Part shown: in pieces, positions 24,479 through 32,951 of the stretch
Layout of the letters: the number at the start of each line of letters is the position of its first letter
Position numbering within the stretch: the stretch's first letter is position 1
DNA from: Paenibacillus paridis
GTDB lineage: Bacteria; Bacillota; Bacilli; Paenibacillales; Paenibacillaceae
DNA length: 43,146 bases
NCBI RefSeq assembly: GCF_006345825.1
Contig: NZ_VCIX01000058.1
Coordinates: forward strand, 1-43,146
Reading direction: 5' to 3'
Position numbers and translations under genes: made by a program
The notes under the pieces: model-generated
The model's input: only the letters and a program-made list of their open reading frames with translations
Told to the model about the DNA's origin: nothing
Databases searched by the model: none

Positions 24479-27400
24479 TTAAGCCATTAGTTGAATCAAT
24501 TTCGCGAGCATTTTTGCTGCTTCTTCACGGGTGGCCGCGTCCTTCGGAGCAAAGTTGCTTGCGTTATTTGCTGCCGGTTTGCCGTTAATAATTCCCGCTT
24601 GCTGAACGATGGCAGCTGCTTCCTTCGCAAAAGCGCTAATCGCCGATTCATCCGCAAAAGCCTGTGCGCTTGCAGCAGTTGGTAATTTATAACTCATCAC
24701 ATCTGCGAATCTTACGATCATAGCAACCAACTGTTCCCTGCTGATTTTGGCCTGCGGCTCAAACTTCCCGCTTCCTGTGCCGCCGGTAATTCCATTCTCA
24801 GAAGCCCAAGCCACCGCTCCTGCGAAATAATCGGTTGCCTTCACATCCGCATAGCTTGAGGCCGTGTAGCTATCCAGTTGTACGCCTGCAATCCTAGCTA
24901 AAATGAGCGTAAAATCTGCTCTAGTAATATTGGCTTTCGGAGCAAACTTTCCATCTCCCATGCCACCGATAATGCTCCGGGAGGAAAGGTAAGCAATGGA
25001 ATCCGCGGCGAAGCTAGCTGACGTATCGCTAAAGCGCACTTGATTGTAACCAATGCCATAAGTCGAGAAGTGGTTTACGGTAAAATACACCTGGCCTGTC
25101 AGCGCATCGTACACGCTATTAGGCACAACGACGGGCTGACCGTTGCTTGCCACATAATAAATGACAATGGCCAAACTGTCTTCATTTGCTTGCAGAGTGT
25201 AAGGAACGCTCAAACGGGCTTTGCCGCCCTGCAAGTCGGTCACAGCTTTGCTGCCCGCCGTCACATCAAAGGAATACGCAGGGTGGCTGCCGATAACTGC
25301 CTTGGCCGCCTCGCCAAGCGTCGACTTGTCGGCTTGTTTGACTTCGATCGACAATTCTTCTTTTCCTGTAGCTGCCGTCAGTGTCCCGATGGCTTTTGCA
25401 TCAAAGGTAACAACGCCTAGCCCCGTATTGATGCTCAGTGCTTGCAAGCCGCTGGAAGCAAGCTGAGCGACAGCTTCCTTCTCGAATTGGATAGCAGCTG
25501 CAGCAGCCGCTTTATCCACGCTGGCTTTGAACTCCATGGCTAGCGGTTTGCCGCTGCCAGCCTTATTTAGAGCCGCAAGCGCAGCAGCCACTTGGCTCGA
25601 CTTCACAGTTGCTGTCGATTTGCCACTGCTATCCGTAGCTGCTTCTAGAACCGTTACCGACTTCACCGTGTCGCCGTTCACAATCGTCGTATCCGTGTTG
25701 CCCGGAACTGGCGTTGGTGTTGGCGATGTAGGCGTTGTTGGGTTAGTTGGATTAGGTGTCGGATTAGGCGTAACAGCACCCTCGCTTACCGTTACCTTTG
25801 TCTCCGCCAAACCGTAACCATCTGCGCTGGTCGCCGTAATGACAGCCGTACCTGCAGATACCGCTGTCACGCTGCCATTTGCATCTACCTTCGCCACAGC
25901 CGAATTGGACGATGACCATACAGCGGTAGCGGAGCTGCCGCCCGCTGGCTCTACAATTGCATTCAGTTTAACTGCAGCTTCGCCCACTTTCATCGCTAGC
26001 GTAGCTTGATCAAGGATTACTTTTGATACATTCAGCTGGTACACCCCTACCTTGCCACCAACCTCATATGCAACAAGAAGCAGCGGCATTCCCGTTGGGC
26101 TAATGTTTGCCGGAATAAACTCCAGACCCTCAGGGCCCGTATCCGTGTCCATATTGTCCTTGCCTTGGCTATCTTTAAACACACGCGTATTCGTATAGTT
26201 GGCAAACTTGGCATTCGCCGGGTCGGTCACGTCGTAAGTCATAAAACCGCCGATTCTCTCAAGTCCCACAAACGCGAGCACTTTATTGCCTACTTGCCCA
26301 GTTTTGATATCTTCCGGCTCTGGGCCTTTCTTGCCGCTGCGGTCATCAAGCGCCGTCTTGCTGTTGCTCGTATTGAAATATGCAGGCAAGCGTTTTGCAG
26401 TAATCGCCTCAAAATCGCTGCCACTATCGTACACCTGATCCATGGAGTCCGCGTTCCAGATGGAGAACGAGCGTCCTCCATACATATAAATGCTGTCATT
26501 GCCCATATCGCTGGCAACTTCTACACCGTCATAAGCCGTCTTGCCGTTTAGGAAAATGGCCGCCTCGGAAAGAGGGTCAAGGCTTCCTTTTATCGCTCCG
26601 ATCGTCGTGCCGTTGGTACGGTTTGGCCACTCTGTTACATCACCCTCATTAGCCGTGAACAAGTACGTTTGGCCGTTAATCGTGTGAGATGCGATGCCGT
26701 CAGGCATATACATGCCTTTGAACGGCACATTTTCGAGCTTGATCGCGCCGTCTTTGACCAGATCAAGCGCATTGCGCGGATCGTTGTAATCTTTAAGGCC
26801 AAGCGCCTTCACAGCTATTACTTTGTTTGTCGCTATGTCGATCACCGCTATAGCGTTATTTTCCTGCAACGATACATAGGCGGTCTTATTGTCTTCCGAC
26901 AAGGTAATATATTCCGGCTCCAAATCATAAAGAGCGTCAGCTTTCGATCCGCTCGATTTAATCTTGCCATCCGCCGGATCGGCTTGCCCGCGAATATGCA
27001 CGCCATCTTCAATGACGGAAGGATCATCGAAGTACACTTGAACGGCCGTTTTCGTTTCCGTATTGACGATGGTTACGCTGCCCTTTGGATCGGTCGTCCC
27101 CAGGCGCGGCTCCGCTTCATCTGCAGTCAAAATATATTTGCCGTCCGGCGTAGATTTAATCATATCCGGCTGTACGCCTGTCGGGTACGTGGTCAGCAGA
27201 TTTCCATCATAGTCCAGCACGAGTACTTTACCAGCTTTAAGCGGGTCAATTTCCTGTACCGTTACGGAAACCCGTTTAGTTGTCGTATTGATATCCACGC
27301 TAGTCAAATCCCCGTACAAGAAGCCTTCCGTCTCCGCAAGAGGCTTCACAATAATCGTTTTCTCTTTGACCAAGTTGCCATTTCCGCTTCCAAGGCCTAC

Positions 27401-29800
27401 GATATCCAGGCTTGGAGGATTGCCGGATCCATTCACCAAATAAAATTTCCCGTTATCCTTGTTGAATTTGACGATCTCGGCCACGCCGCCGTCCTTATTG
27501 GACAAGCCCACCGAATACTCGCCGATCTTCGAAATGTTTAACGTATCGTTAAACTCCGCAGACGCCGGCTTTATGACCACGTCAGAGCCAGCATTAGCTA
27601 CGGAAAGGCGAACCTCTCCACCAAAAATGCCGATCACGCCAGTTGCTTGGACCGTATCTCCGAGAGTAAGCTTAGGAAGCGCCCCATTAACATAAAGCAG
27701 CATATCGTTGTCGAGCTTAATCGTTTTTTTCGTTTCATCAACCGATACTGCTTTGCCTGTAGTCGTTACTCTTCTGCCATACATTTCAGCCGTCACCGAA
27801 GCCAGCTTGTCCGCCACCAGCATCGAGCCGTCAAACGTATCCTCGACCGTCAAGCTGTAGACATTATGGTTCAGCCTCGTTACCTGCGGCGTGCCTTTCA
27901 CCCGCACTTCACCCTCACGCAAACCAGCCGTACCCGTCACGCGCACCTCAGCTCCTACCGGAATGGAAGGATCCATTCCCTCTACAGCAATCGCGCCTGT
28001 GAACGATTGAACGTAGCGCACAGCTTCCACTTGGCTGTTATCCGACTTCACAGGGGGTGTCGTTACCAAGCCTTCTAGGGTTACGTTTGTATCTGCTGTC
28101 AGCTTCTGAAGGGAACCGATCAGCTTGACGAAGCCCGGAACAACAACGGTCTCGCCTTCCGCTTTGCCCGCCTTTGTCGGAGAAGGATCCACAATCGCAA
28201 AGTCAGCCGCATTATTGTCCGAATCCTGGAAGTTAATCCGGCGCACGCCTTTAACTGCAGCAGGCAGCGAGGCTCCATTGCCTACGGGAGTGCCTTCATG
28301 AAGCATGGTTTTCACCGCACCGAAACCAACTGCATCTACAACGGCCGAAGTCGAGTAAGCCCCTTGGAAAAGCTCAACGGTTCCGTCCGTATCGGACATG
28401 CCGATCGATTGCTCTTTTGTGCTTGCATACGCATCGGCTTCGAAAGCCTCACCGTAATTTTTGTCGCTCGTATTTCCCCATGTCGCCTCAAGGCGAACTA
28501 GATAATAGTCATTAGGCAAGATTACGGCGTCATTGTCAAAATCAAAGCCTTGTACCGTCGTTGCCCCTTTATTGCTGTATCGCAAATGATAGCCTGCAAG
28601 CGAGATCGGTGACGCCGTAGGGTTGTACAGCTCTACGAAATCATAAAGATACGGCGCTGCAACCGGTGGCGTGTCCTTATTGATCTTCCCGCCCCCACCA
28701 TACACTTCATTGATTAGTACATGATTGGCGGCCGTTATTTCCGCTTTAACGGTCAAGGCAAGCGTCTTGGAGATGCTAAGCGGTGTTCCGGCCGTACTGT
28801 CTGTTACCGTAATCGTGACTGATCCTTGGGATACAGCAGCTGTAGGCGTTCCGGAAATCTCACCATTCGTCTTTATGCTAAGTCCTGCTGGCAAGCCGGT
28901 TGCAGTAAACGTGTATGGCGCTGTTCCGCCCGCAGCCTGAAGTGCAGCCGAGTATGCCGAATCAACATAACCGTCGGCAAGCGACGTTGAGAGGAGTTCC
29001 AGAGGCTGAACCACGCCAGGTCCCCATGCGCCGTCCGTGCTGCTGCGCGGTACTGCTGCAAGCAGTGCCTCTCCCGTAACGGCTTCATAATCCACTTGCT
29101 TGAAATCCAATTTATTATTGTCCGTATCGGCAAAATTGCTCCGGCGAATCGACTTTTTCTTCGACGTGCCTTCGGATGAGCCCGTTGGGTAGGCGGTTTC
29201 ATAACCGTCGATATCACTGCCGCTGTCATTGCTAGCCGTACCAATCATATCCACGTAGCCCTCTGGCTTCGTCAGGAATGGATTAACCTCGGTAAGCAAA
29301 GTCTGATTGCTCATCAGCACAACCTTTAGCCCCTTGTTATTAATAAAACGCTCCCAAGTTTGGTCCGCTTTTCCCGTAAGGTCCACCTTCGGGCTTGCCG
29401 CTCCTGTTGAAGCGCCCGTGATTAGAAAGGAGGAGTGAGCCTTAATCGTACCCGTCAGGTTAAGCTTCTCCCACGCCTTCGTAGCGCCAGTCTGCGCATT
29501 CGAGCCGCGATCTGCGTATTGCAGCGACCACCCGCTCAGATCAATATCGCTATTGGTCGGATTGTAAAGCTCAATAAAGCCGTGAGATACCAGTACACCT
29601 GAATCTACAGCTAGTCCGCCACCGTACACTTGATTAATGACCACATGCGGCACGCTGATGTCGTAGGCATTGTTGGCTGCGTATGGCGTCCCTATCGGCT
29701 TAAGGCTTTCAGCCATAACCGGCCCCCCGGCCAGCGTCATGCTTGCCGTAATTTCAGCGGCCAATAATAAAGAGATCAACCTTTTGCTATAAATCTTCAA
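24479..29800 (-). CDS. SLH-anchored surface protein with lamin-tail and choice-of-anchor I (phosphatase-like) domains
   Basis: 1,773 residues from TTG 29800; GGGAG lies 10 nt upstream and no in-frame ATG or GTG is available before a stop. Signal peptide at residues 1-30 (MKIYSKRL...VMAES). Lamin-tail domain 1 (about 48-195; VINQVYGGG, FIELYNPTN), a putative Ig domain (about 263-353; TATGLPAGLSI, GEISGTPT), lamin-tail domain 2 (about 357-540), an OB-like DUF (about 557-747), then a propeller-like choice-of-anchor I domain (about 757-1257; TPDGKYILTADEAEPR, DPEGSV-type repeats). Next come a Big_2 domain (about 1257-1337), a Pro/Thr linker, a pre-SLH domain and three SLH domains (about 1590-1770). 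Relatives are annotated as alkaline-phosphatase-like or nuclease-associated surface proteins; activity here is not proven. A possible PhoP box lies upstream. Confidence 0.93.
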   Translation of the reverse strand: MKIYSKRLISLLLAAEITASMTLAGGPVMAESLKPIGTPYAANNAYDISVPHVVINQVYGGGLAVDSGVLVSHGFIELYNPTNSDIDLSGWSLQYADRGSNAQTGATKAWEKLNLTGTIKAHSSFLITGASTGAASPKVDLTGKADQTWERFINNKGLKVVLMSNQTLLTEVNPFLTKPEGYVDMIGTASNDSGSDIDGYETAYPTGSSEGTSKKKSIRRSNFADTDNNKLDFKQVDYEAVTGEALLAAVPRSSTDGAWGPGVVQPLELLSTSLADGYVDSAYSAALQAAGGTAPYTFTATGLPAGLSIKTNGEISGTPTAAVSQGSVTITVTDSTAGTPLSISKTLALTVKAEITAANHVLINEVYGGGGKINKDTPPVAAPYLYDFVELYNPTASPISLAGYHLRYSNKGATTVQGFDFDNDAVILPNDYYLVRLEATWGNTSDKNYGEAFEADAYASTKEQSIGMSDTDGTVELFQGAYSTSAVVDAVGFGAVKTMLHEGTPVGNGASLPAAVKGVRRINFQDSDNNAADFAIVDPSPTKAGKAEGETVVVPGFVKLIGSLQKLTADTNVTLEGLVTTPPVKSDNSQVEAVRYVQSFTGAIAVEGMDPSIPVGAEVRVTGTAGLREGEVRVKGTPQVTRLNHNVYSLTVEDTFDGSMLVADKLASVTAEMYGRRVTTTGKAVSVDETKKTIKLDNDMLLYVNGALPKLTLGDTVQATGVIGIFGGEVRLSVANAGSDVVIKPASAEFNDTLNISKIGEYSVGLSNKDGGVAEIVKFNKDNGKFYLVNGSGNPPSLDIVGLGSGNGNLVKEKTIIVKPLAETEGFLYGDLTSVDINTTTKRVSVTVQEIDPLKAGKVLVLDYDGNLLTTYPTGVQPDMIKSTPDGKYILTADEAEPRLGTTDPKGSVTIVNTETKTAVQVYFDDPSVIEDGVHIRGQADPADGKIKSSGSKADALYDLEPEYITLSEDNKTAYVSLQENNAIAVIDIATNKVIAVKALGLKDYNDPRNALDLVKDGAIKLENVPFKGMYMPDGIASHTINGQTYLFTANEGDVTEWPNRTNGTTIGAIKGSLDPLSEAAIFLNGKTAYDGVEVASDMGNDSIYMYGGRSFSIWNADSMDQVYDSGSDFEAITAKRLPAYFNTSNSKTALDDRSGKKGPEPEDIKTGQVGNKVLAFVGLERIGGFMTYDVTDPANAKFANYTNTRVFKDSQGKDNMDTDTGPEGLEFIPANISPTGMPLLLVAYEVGGKVGVYQLNVSKVILDQATLAMKVGEAAVKLNAIVEPAGGSSATAVWSSSNSAVAKVDANGSVTAVSAGTAVITATSADGYGLAETKVTVSEGAVTPNPTPNPTNPTTPTSPTPTPVPGNTDTTIVNGDTVKSVTVLEAATDSSGKSTATVKSSQVAAALAALNKAGSGKPLAMEFKASVDKAAAAAAIQFEKEAVAQLASSGLQALSINTGLGVVTFDAKAIGTLTAATGKEELSIEVKQADKSTLGEAAKAVIGSHPAYSFDVTAGSKAVTDLQGGKARLSVPYTLQANEDSLAIVIYYVASNGQPVVVPNSVYDALTGQVYFTVNHFSTYGIGYNQVRFSDTSASFAADSIAYLSSRSIIGGMGDGKFAPKANITRADFTLILARIAGVQLDSYTASSYADVKATDYFAGAVAWASENGITGGTGSGKFEPQAKISREQLVAMIVRFADVMSYKLPTAASAQAFADESAISAFAKEAAAIVQQAGIINGKPAANNASNFAPKDAATREEAAKMLAKLIQLMA

Positions 29801-29835
29801 GTCCGACTCACTCCCATTTCTAATAAGTTAGCCTA

Positions 29836-29889
29836 ATTGTAAAGATTGATTATTTGGTGAATATCAATCTTCCGTTAAGCTTTCGTAAA
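29836..29889 (-). promoter_or_regulatory. Possible PhoP box and -10 of the choice-of-anchor I gene
   Basis: Minus strand: TTTACG (29884-29889), TTAACG (29873-29878) and TTGATA (29862-29867) recur at exactly 11 bp, the phasing of Bacillus PhoP boxes (TT(A/T/C)ACA repeats). TACAAT at 29836-29841 is placed as a -10 box. The third repeat is poor and the fourth is missing. Confidence 0.4.
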
Positions 29890-30049
29890 GAGTGGACTGG
29901 TAGACATGCGCATCAGCAAGTTTAGCTACAGGGTTGTTTGAATTAACCGGTTAGTTCCGGTCAGCACATTGTTTACCAAAATAATAAAATACATCTCTTC
30001 GCTTATTCGGCTAAGCATAGGCAAACGACATTACGGTACAAACACCCAA

Positions 30050-30077
30050 ACACAGAGACCTAAATTTGCATAATCTA
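30050..30077 (+). promoter_or_regulatory. Sigma-K-like promoter of the YjcZ-like gene
   Basis: AC (30050-30051), 17 nt, CATAATCTA (30069-30077). This matches the sigma-K pattern AC-N17-CATANNNTA. It lies 35 nt before the gene's start codon, suiting a late sporulation gene. Confidence 0.5.
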
Positions 30078-30111
30078 CATGGTAGTTTAAACATTGGGAG
30101 GTGAATGTTTA

Positions 30112-30267
30112 ATGGGTGGATTTGTTGGTGGAGCGAATAACAGCATCGGCTTTATCCTTGTTCTCTTCATATTGTTGGTCATCATCTCTTGCAGCTGCGG
30201 TATTTGGGGCGGCGGTTACGGTGGCGTAGGCGGAGTAGGCGCAGGCGGATACGGTAAAGGCTACTAA
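30112..30267 (+). CDS. YjcZ-family small sporulation protein
   Basis: A 51-residue protein. GGGAGG lies 10 nt before the ATG. It starts MGGFVGG, has one hydrophobic helix (SIGFILVLFILLVIISC, about residues 11-27), then a Cys-Ser-Cys and a Gly/Tyr-rich tail (GGGYGGVGGVGAGGYGKGY). This layout (short Gly-rich ends around FILVLFILLVII) is typical of YjcZ/SscA-type proteins, which in Bacillus are small spore-associated proteins of unclear function. The sigma-K-like promoter supports the assignment. One of only two plus-strand genes here. Confidence 0.85.
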   Translation: MGGFVGGANNSIGFILVLFILLVIISCSCGIWGGGYGGVGGVGAGGYGKGY

Positions 30268-30323
30268 ACCATACGAAAACTCATGCCTCCATGCATGCAG
30301 GCTGCTAATGGTTCCTTAAAATA

Positions 30324-30378
30324 AAAAAACGAATGGGCTGCCCTTCCATGGATGAAAATCCATGGGAGGGGCAGCCCA
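30324..30378. terminator. Long GC-rich hairpin after the YjcZ-like gene
   Basis: TGGGCTGCCC..CCATGGAT-GAAA-ATCCATGG..GGGCAGCCCA, a near-perfect stem of about 20 bp with a GAAA tetraloop. On the minus strand it is followed by a T run (T at 30321-30327 side); on plus the tail is only weakly T-rich. It may terminate both ways, or act mainly as a backstop for tRNA transcription. Confidence 0.6.
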
Positions 30379-30429
30379 CTTTCAATTGTGTTAGCTCGAA
30401 AAGCTCCCACTTAGCACAACTGAAGCACC

Positions 30430-30632
30430 CATTCACATTTAGATGGAATTTCTCCCACTAAAATGGCCTCATTCACACGCATCATATATTTATAGGGAAT
30501 TCTTCCCGTTAATCTAACCGTATTACTGGAATTTCGATTGAATACTCGGTATTAGCAGGAGAAATTCCAGCTAAACTTCAAGAAATGCTGATTTCCTTGG
30601 AATTATAGGGAAAAATTCCAGTTAAATCACTT
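30430..30632. repeat. Imperfect GGAATTTCTCCC repeats, intergenic
   Basis: Variants of GGAATTTNTCCCNNTAA occur in both orientations near 30444, 30493, 30530, 30559 and 30596-30627, some forming small hairpins (TTGGAATT...AATTCCAG). No open frame of note. It looks like a degenerate dispersed intergenic repeat family. Confidence 0.55.
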
Positions 30633-30732
30633 GGTCAAGTTCGAATGACATCCATTAAAGATATCTGATAGATACAATAATCTATCTTACATCCATCCCA
30701 CGCATAATTTAAAATGTTTAATATGGAACAAC

Positions 30733-30762
30733 AAAAAAAAGCCTTGCTGCGCAAGGCTTTCG
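30733..30762 (-). terminator. Terminator of the four-tRNA cluster
   Basis: Stem AAAGCCTTGC / GCAAGGCTTT with a 3-nt loop and eight T on the minus strand, just after tRNA-Gly(TCC). Confidence 0.9.
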
Positions 30763-30774
30763 GGTTTAAATAGT

Positions 30775-30848
30775 TGGAGCGGGTGATGGGAATCGAACCC
30801 ACGCTATTAGCTTGGAAGGCTAAAGTTCTACCATTGAACTACACCCGC
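30775..30848 (-). tRNA. tRNA-Gly(TCC)
   Basis: Cloverleaf on the minus strand: acceptor GCGGGTG/CACCCGC, anticodon loop CTTCCAA (TCC), T-arm GGGTTCGATTCCC. CCA is encoded (30775-30777). Last gene of the cluster. Confidence 0.95.
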
Positions 30849-30862
30849 AAAAAAAATGATTA

Positions 30863-30939
30863 TGGTCGGGACGACACGATTTGAACATGCGACCCCCTGG
30901 TCCCAAACCAGGTGCTCTACCAAGCTGAGCTACGTCCCG
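30863..30939 (-). tRNA. tRNA-Pro(TGG)
   Basis: Acceptor CGGGACG/CGTCCCG with discriminator A, anticodon loop TTTGGGA (TGG), CCA encoded. The T-arm is slightly unusual: loop TTCAAAT and a stem with two G-T pairs (GCATG/CGTGT). Confidence 0.93.
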
Positions 30940-30973
30940 AAGTGTAAATGAATTGCGTCTAATGTTGGGAAAA

Positions 30974-31050
30974 TGGCGCGGCCTAAGAGATTCGAACTCC
31001 TGGCCTTTTGATTCGTAGTCAAACGCTCTATCCAGCTGAGCTAAGGCCGC
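30974..31050 (-). tRNA. tRNA-Arg(ACG)
   Basis: Acceptor GCGGCCT/AGGCCGC with discriminator G, anticodon loop CTACGAA (ACG, read as ICG), T-arm GAGTTCGAATCTC. CCA encoded. Confidence 0.95.
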
Positions 31051-31058
31051 ACAATTTA

Positions 31059-31133
31059 TGGAGCGGAAGACGGGAATCGAACCCGCGACCCTCGCCTTGG
31101 CAAGGCGATGCTCTACCGCTGAGCCACTTCCGC
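31059..31133 (-). tRNA. tRNA-Gly(GCC)
   Basis: Acceptor GCGGAAG/CTTCCGC, anticodon loop TTGCCAA (GCC), T-arm CGGGTTCGATTCCCG. CCA encoded. First gene of the cluster. Confidence 0.95.
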
Positions 31134-31185
31134 ACGTTACTTTCGTTTGTCGTTCGTGATGTTTAACATCGCGGCGACAAGTAAT

Positions 31186-31214
31186 AATATATCACCCCTG
31201 AAAACAAAATGCAA
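31186..31214 (-). promoter_or_regulatory. Promoter of the four-tRNA cluster
   Basis: Minus strand: -35 TTGCAT (31209-31214), 17-nt spacer, -10 TATATT (31186-31191). About 45 nt before tRNA-Gly(GCC). Confidence 0.7.
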
Positions 31215-31835
31215 CTGTTTTTCTAAAAAAGTTTTAAATTATTTTTCGAAGCGCTACCTACGCCTAAATCGCTTGCTTGAAAACCGTATAACGGCGCGGA
31301 AAAACAGCCTTTTTGCTCTCGTAAGACTTGTCGTTATTTCTACTGTCTCAAACGGAGACATTTGACATTCCCTCGTAAACTTCGACAGCCTACGCCTCAA
31401 ATAAAAACTTGTCATATTTAGTCCGACGTTTGCATTCCATTCGACATATGGCTGATCTCCAACACTAACGTTCGACCATTCACACTTACTTCACATCCAC
31501 CACTGCCCCCTGCAAGTCAGCTATCCTGTATTTGGGCAGGCTAGCTGCTCAATTCCGCTAACACCTGCCGCCTACCTGCACTTGTACAACGGAATGGACC
31601 TTAATAGAGCATCCAGAGCTCTTATGGGCCATTTTAAATGCAGGCATATAGGATAGACAAACAAAATAGTTCAATAAACAGGAAACTATTGTGAAAGTGC
31701 AGGATAGCTGACTTCTGACATAACCTCGAGAAAAGGATGAAGGGTTAGTGTGCCAATAAGCCAACCAACTGCACAACTGCGTAGTCGTCTTACTTGGGCT
31801 TTTAGGGCGAACAAGAGCGACAGCAAGCTTATCAA
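31215..31835. other. Gene-free stretch with a widely spaced inverted repeat
   Basis: About 620 nt without a credible gene. AGTCAGCTATCCTG near 31517 and its reverse complement CAGGATAGCTGACT near 31703 could pair around a 170-nt loop. A small TGTCTC/GAGACA hairpin lies near 31345. A 109-codon minus-strand frame at 31558-31887 runs through the repeat and the downstream terminator and is not believed. Confidence 0.5.
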
Positions 31836-31882
31836 ACAAAAAAGCAGCTGAGCAGAAGTTAAACTTCTGCTCAGCTGCTTTA
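31836..31882 (-). terminator. Terminator of the YusV-like ATPase gene
   Basis: Perfect long stem AAAGCAGCTGAGCAGAAGTT with its complement around a 2-nt centre, then six T on the minus strand; 19 nt after the stop. Confidence 0.9.
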
Positions 31883-31900
31883 AACAAGGACAGGAGCGAG

Positions 31901-32758
31901 TTACGCCCCTGCCGCTGTTAATGTTTTCTCTAGGCCAACACGGCTATTCATCACAACTTTATCGGCTGCTGGCTGCCCTGCGAGCGCATATGGCAAACAA
32001 AGAGGCACGCCTGTACGCGGATCCGGTACGATATCAGCTTCAATATTAAACACTTCACGCATAATATCCGGTGTCATTACTTCTGCTGGCGTTCCTTCAC
32101 CAACGACAACGCCTGTCTTAATTGCGATCATGTGATGAGCATAGCGTGTCGCATGATTCAAATCATGCACGACCATGACCACCGTACGGTTGTTCGTTGC
32201 GTTCAGCTTTTGGAGCAAGTGCAGCACTTCAAGCTGATGCGCCATATCAAGGAACGTTGTTGGCTCATCCAAGAACAGAATGTCAGTCTCCTGTGCAAGC
32301 GACATCGCGATCCATGCCCGTTGACGCTGACCGCCTGACAAATGGTCAACCGGACGGTCCGCGAAATCAGTCATGCCCGTCGCTTCAATGGCCCATTGGA
32401 CGATGCTGCGATCTTCCTTGGTCATCGAGCCGAAGCCCTTCTGGTATGGAAAACGTCCATACGATACGAGCTCAGCTACCGTCAGTCCGTCTGGTGCGGT
32501 CGGGTTTTGCGGCAAAATGGCCAGCTGCTTCGCCACTTCCTTCGTTGATTGCTTATGAATGGATTTACCGTCCAAAAGAACACTGCCTTGGGACGGGCTC
32601 ATAATACGGGCCATCGTTTTCAAAATCGTAGATTTCCCCGAGCCATTGGCTCCTACAAGCGCCGTTATTTTCCCTTGAGGTATAGCAATGTTTAAGTTCT
32701 TGACGATAAGACGATCATCATAACCAATATCAAGACCCGAAGTCGTTAGACGAATCAT
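31901..32758 (-). CDS. Iron-siderophore ABC transporter ATPase (FecE/YusV type)
   Basis: 285 residues from ATG 32758 (AAGGAG upstream, a longish 13-nt gap; earlier in-frame codons extend into the promoter). Walker A GANGSGKST (about residue 37), Q-loop ILPQNPTAPDG, signature LSGGQRQRAWIAMSLAQ, Walker B ILFLDEPTTFLD, and the switch His in VVMVVHDLNHATRYA. This is the FecE/FhuC subfamily that energises ferric-siderophore uptake. There are no permease or binding-protein genes beside it, as with the stand-alone YusV of Bacillus subtilis, which serves several permeases. The strong Fur box upstream supports iron control. Confidence 0.93.
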   Translation of the reverse strand: MIRLTTSGLDIGYDDRLIVKNLNIAIPQGKITALVGANGSGKSTILKTMARIMSPSQGSVLLDGKSIHKQSTKEVAKQLAILPQNPTAPDGLTVAELVSYGRFPYQKGFGSMTKEDRSIVQWAIEATGMTDFADRPVDHLSGGQRQRAWIAMSLAQETDILFLDEPTTFLDMAHQLEVLHLLQKLNATNNRTVVMVVHDLNHATRYAHHMIAIKTGVVVGEGTPAEVMTPDIMREVFNIEADIVPDPRTGVPLCLPYALAGQPAADKVVMNSRVGLEKTLTAAGA

Positions 32759-32832
32759 TGGACATGCACGCTCCTTCCGCTGCCGAGGCAGACACCTTCT
32801 AAAATATATGTTTATTTCGTTTAGCAACGAAA

Positions 32833-32851
32833 AATGATAACGATTATCATT
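32833..32851. promoter_or_regulatory. Fur box
   Basis: AATGATAACGATTATCATT: 8-bp arms perfect around a 3-nt centre, close to the 19-bp Fur consensus and 75 nt before the ATPase start. A second partial site, TGATAATGTTTCTCA, follows at about 32862. Confidence 0.88.
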
Positions 32852-32904
32852 GACGACTTAATGATAATGTTTCTCACGGTAAAAGTCAATCTAAATCTAT
32901 GTGA

Positions 32905-32935
32905 CAAAATAAAGACCGCCCTGCATAAGGGCGGC
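32905..32935 (-). terminator. Terminator of the phosphodiester glycosidase gene
   Basis: Stem CCGCCCT/AGGGCGG with a TATGC loop followed by TCTTTATTTT on the minus strand, close to the stop codon. Confidence 0.85.
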
Positions 32936-32951
32936 AAAAACGCTGCTTACG

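Noticed and set aside
31558..31887. 109-codon minus-strand frame
   Set aside because: It begins inside the terminator of the ATPase gene and runs through the inverted repeat; no start signal and no recognisable protein features.
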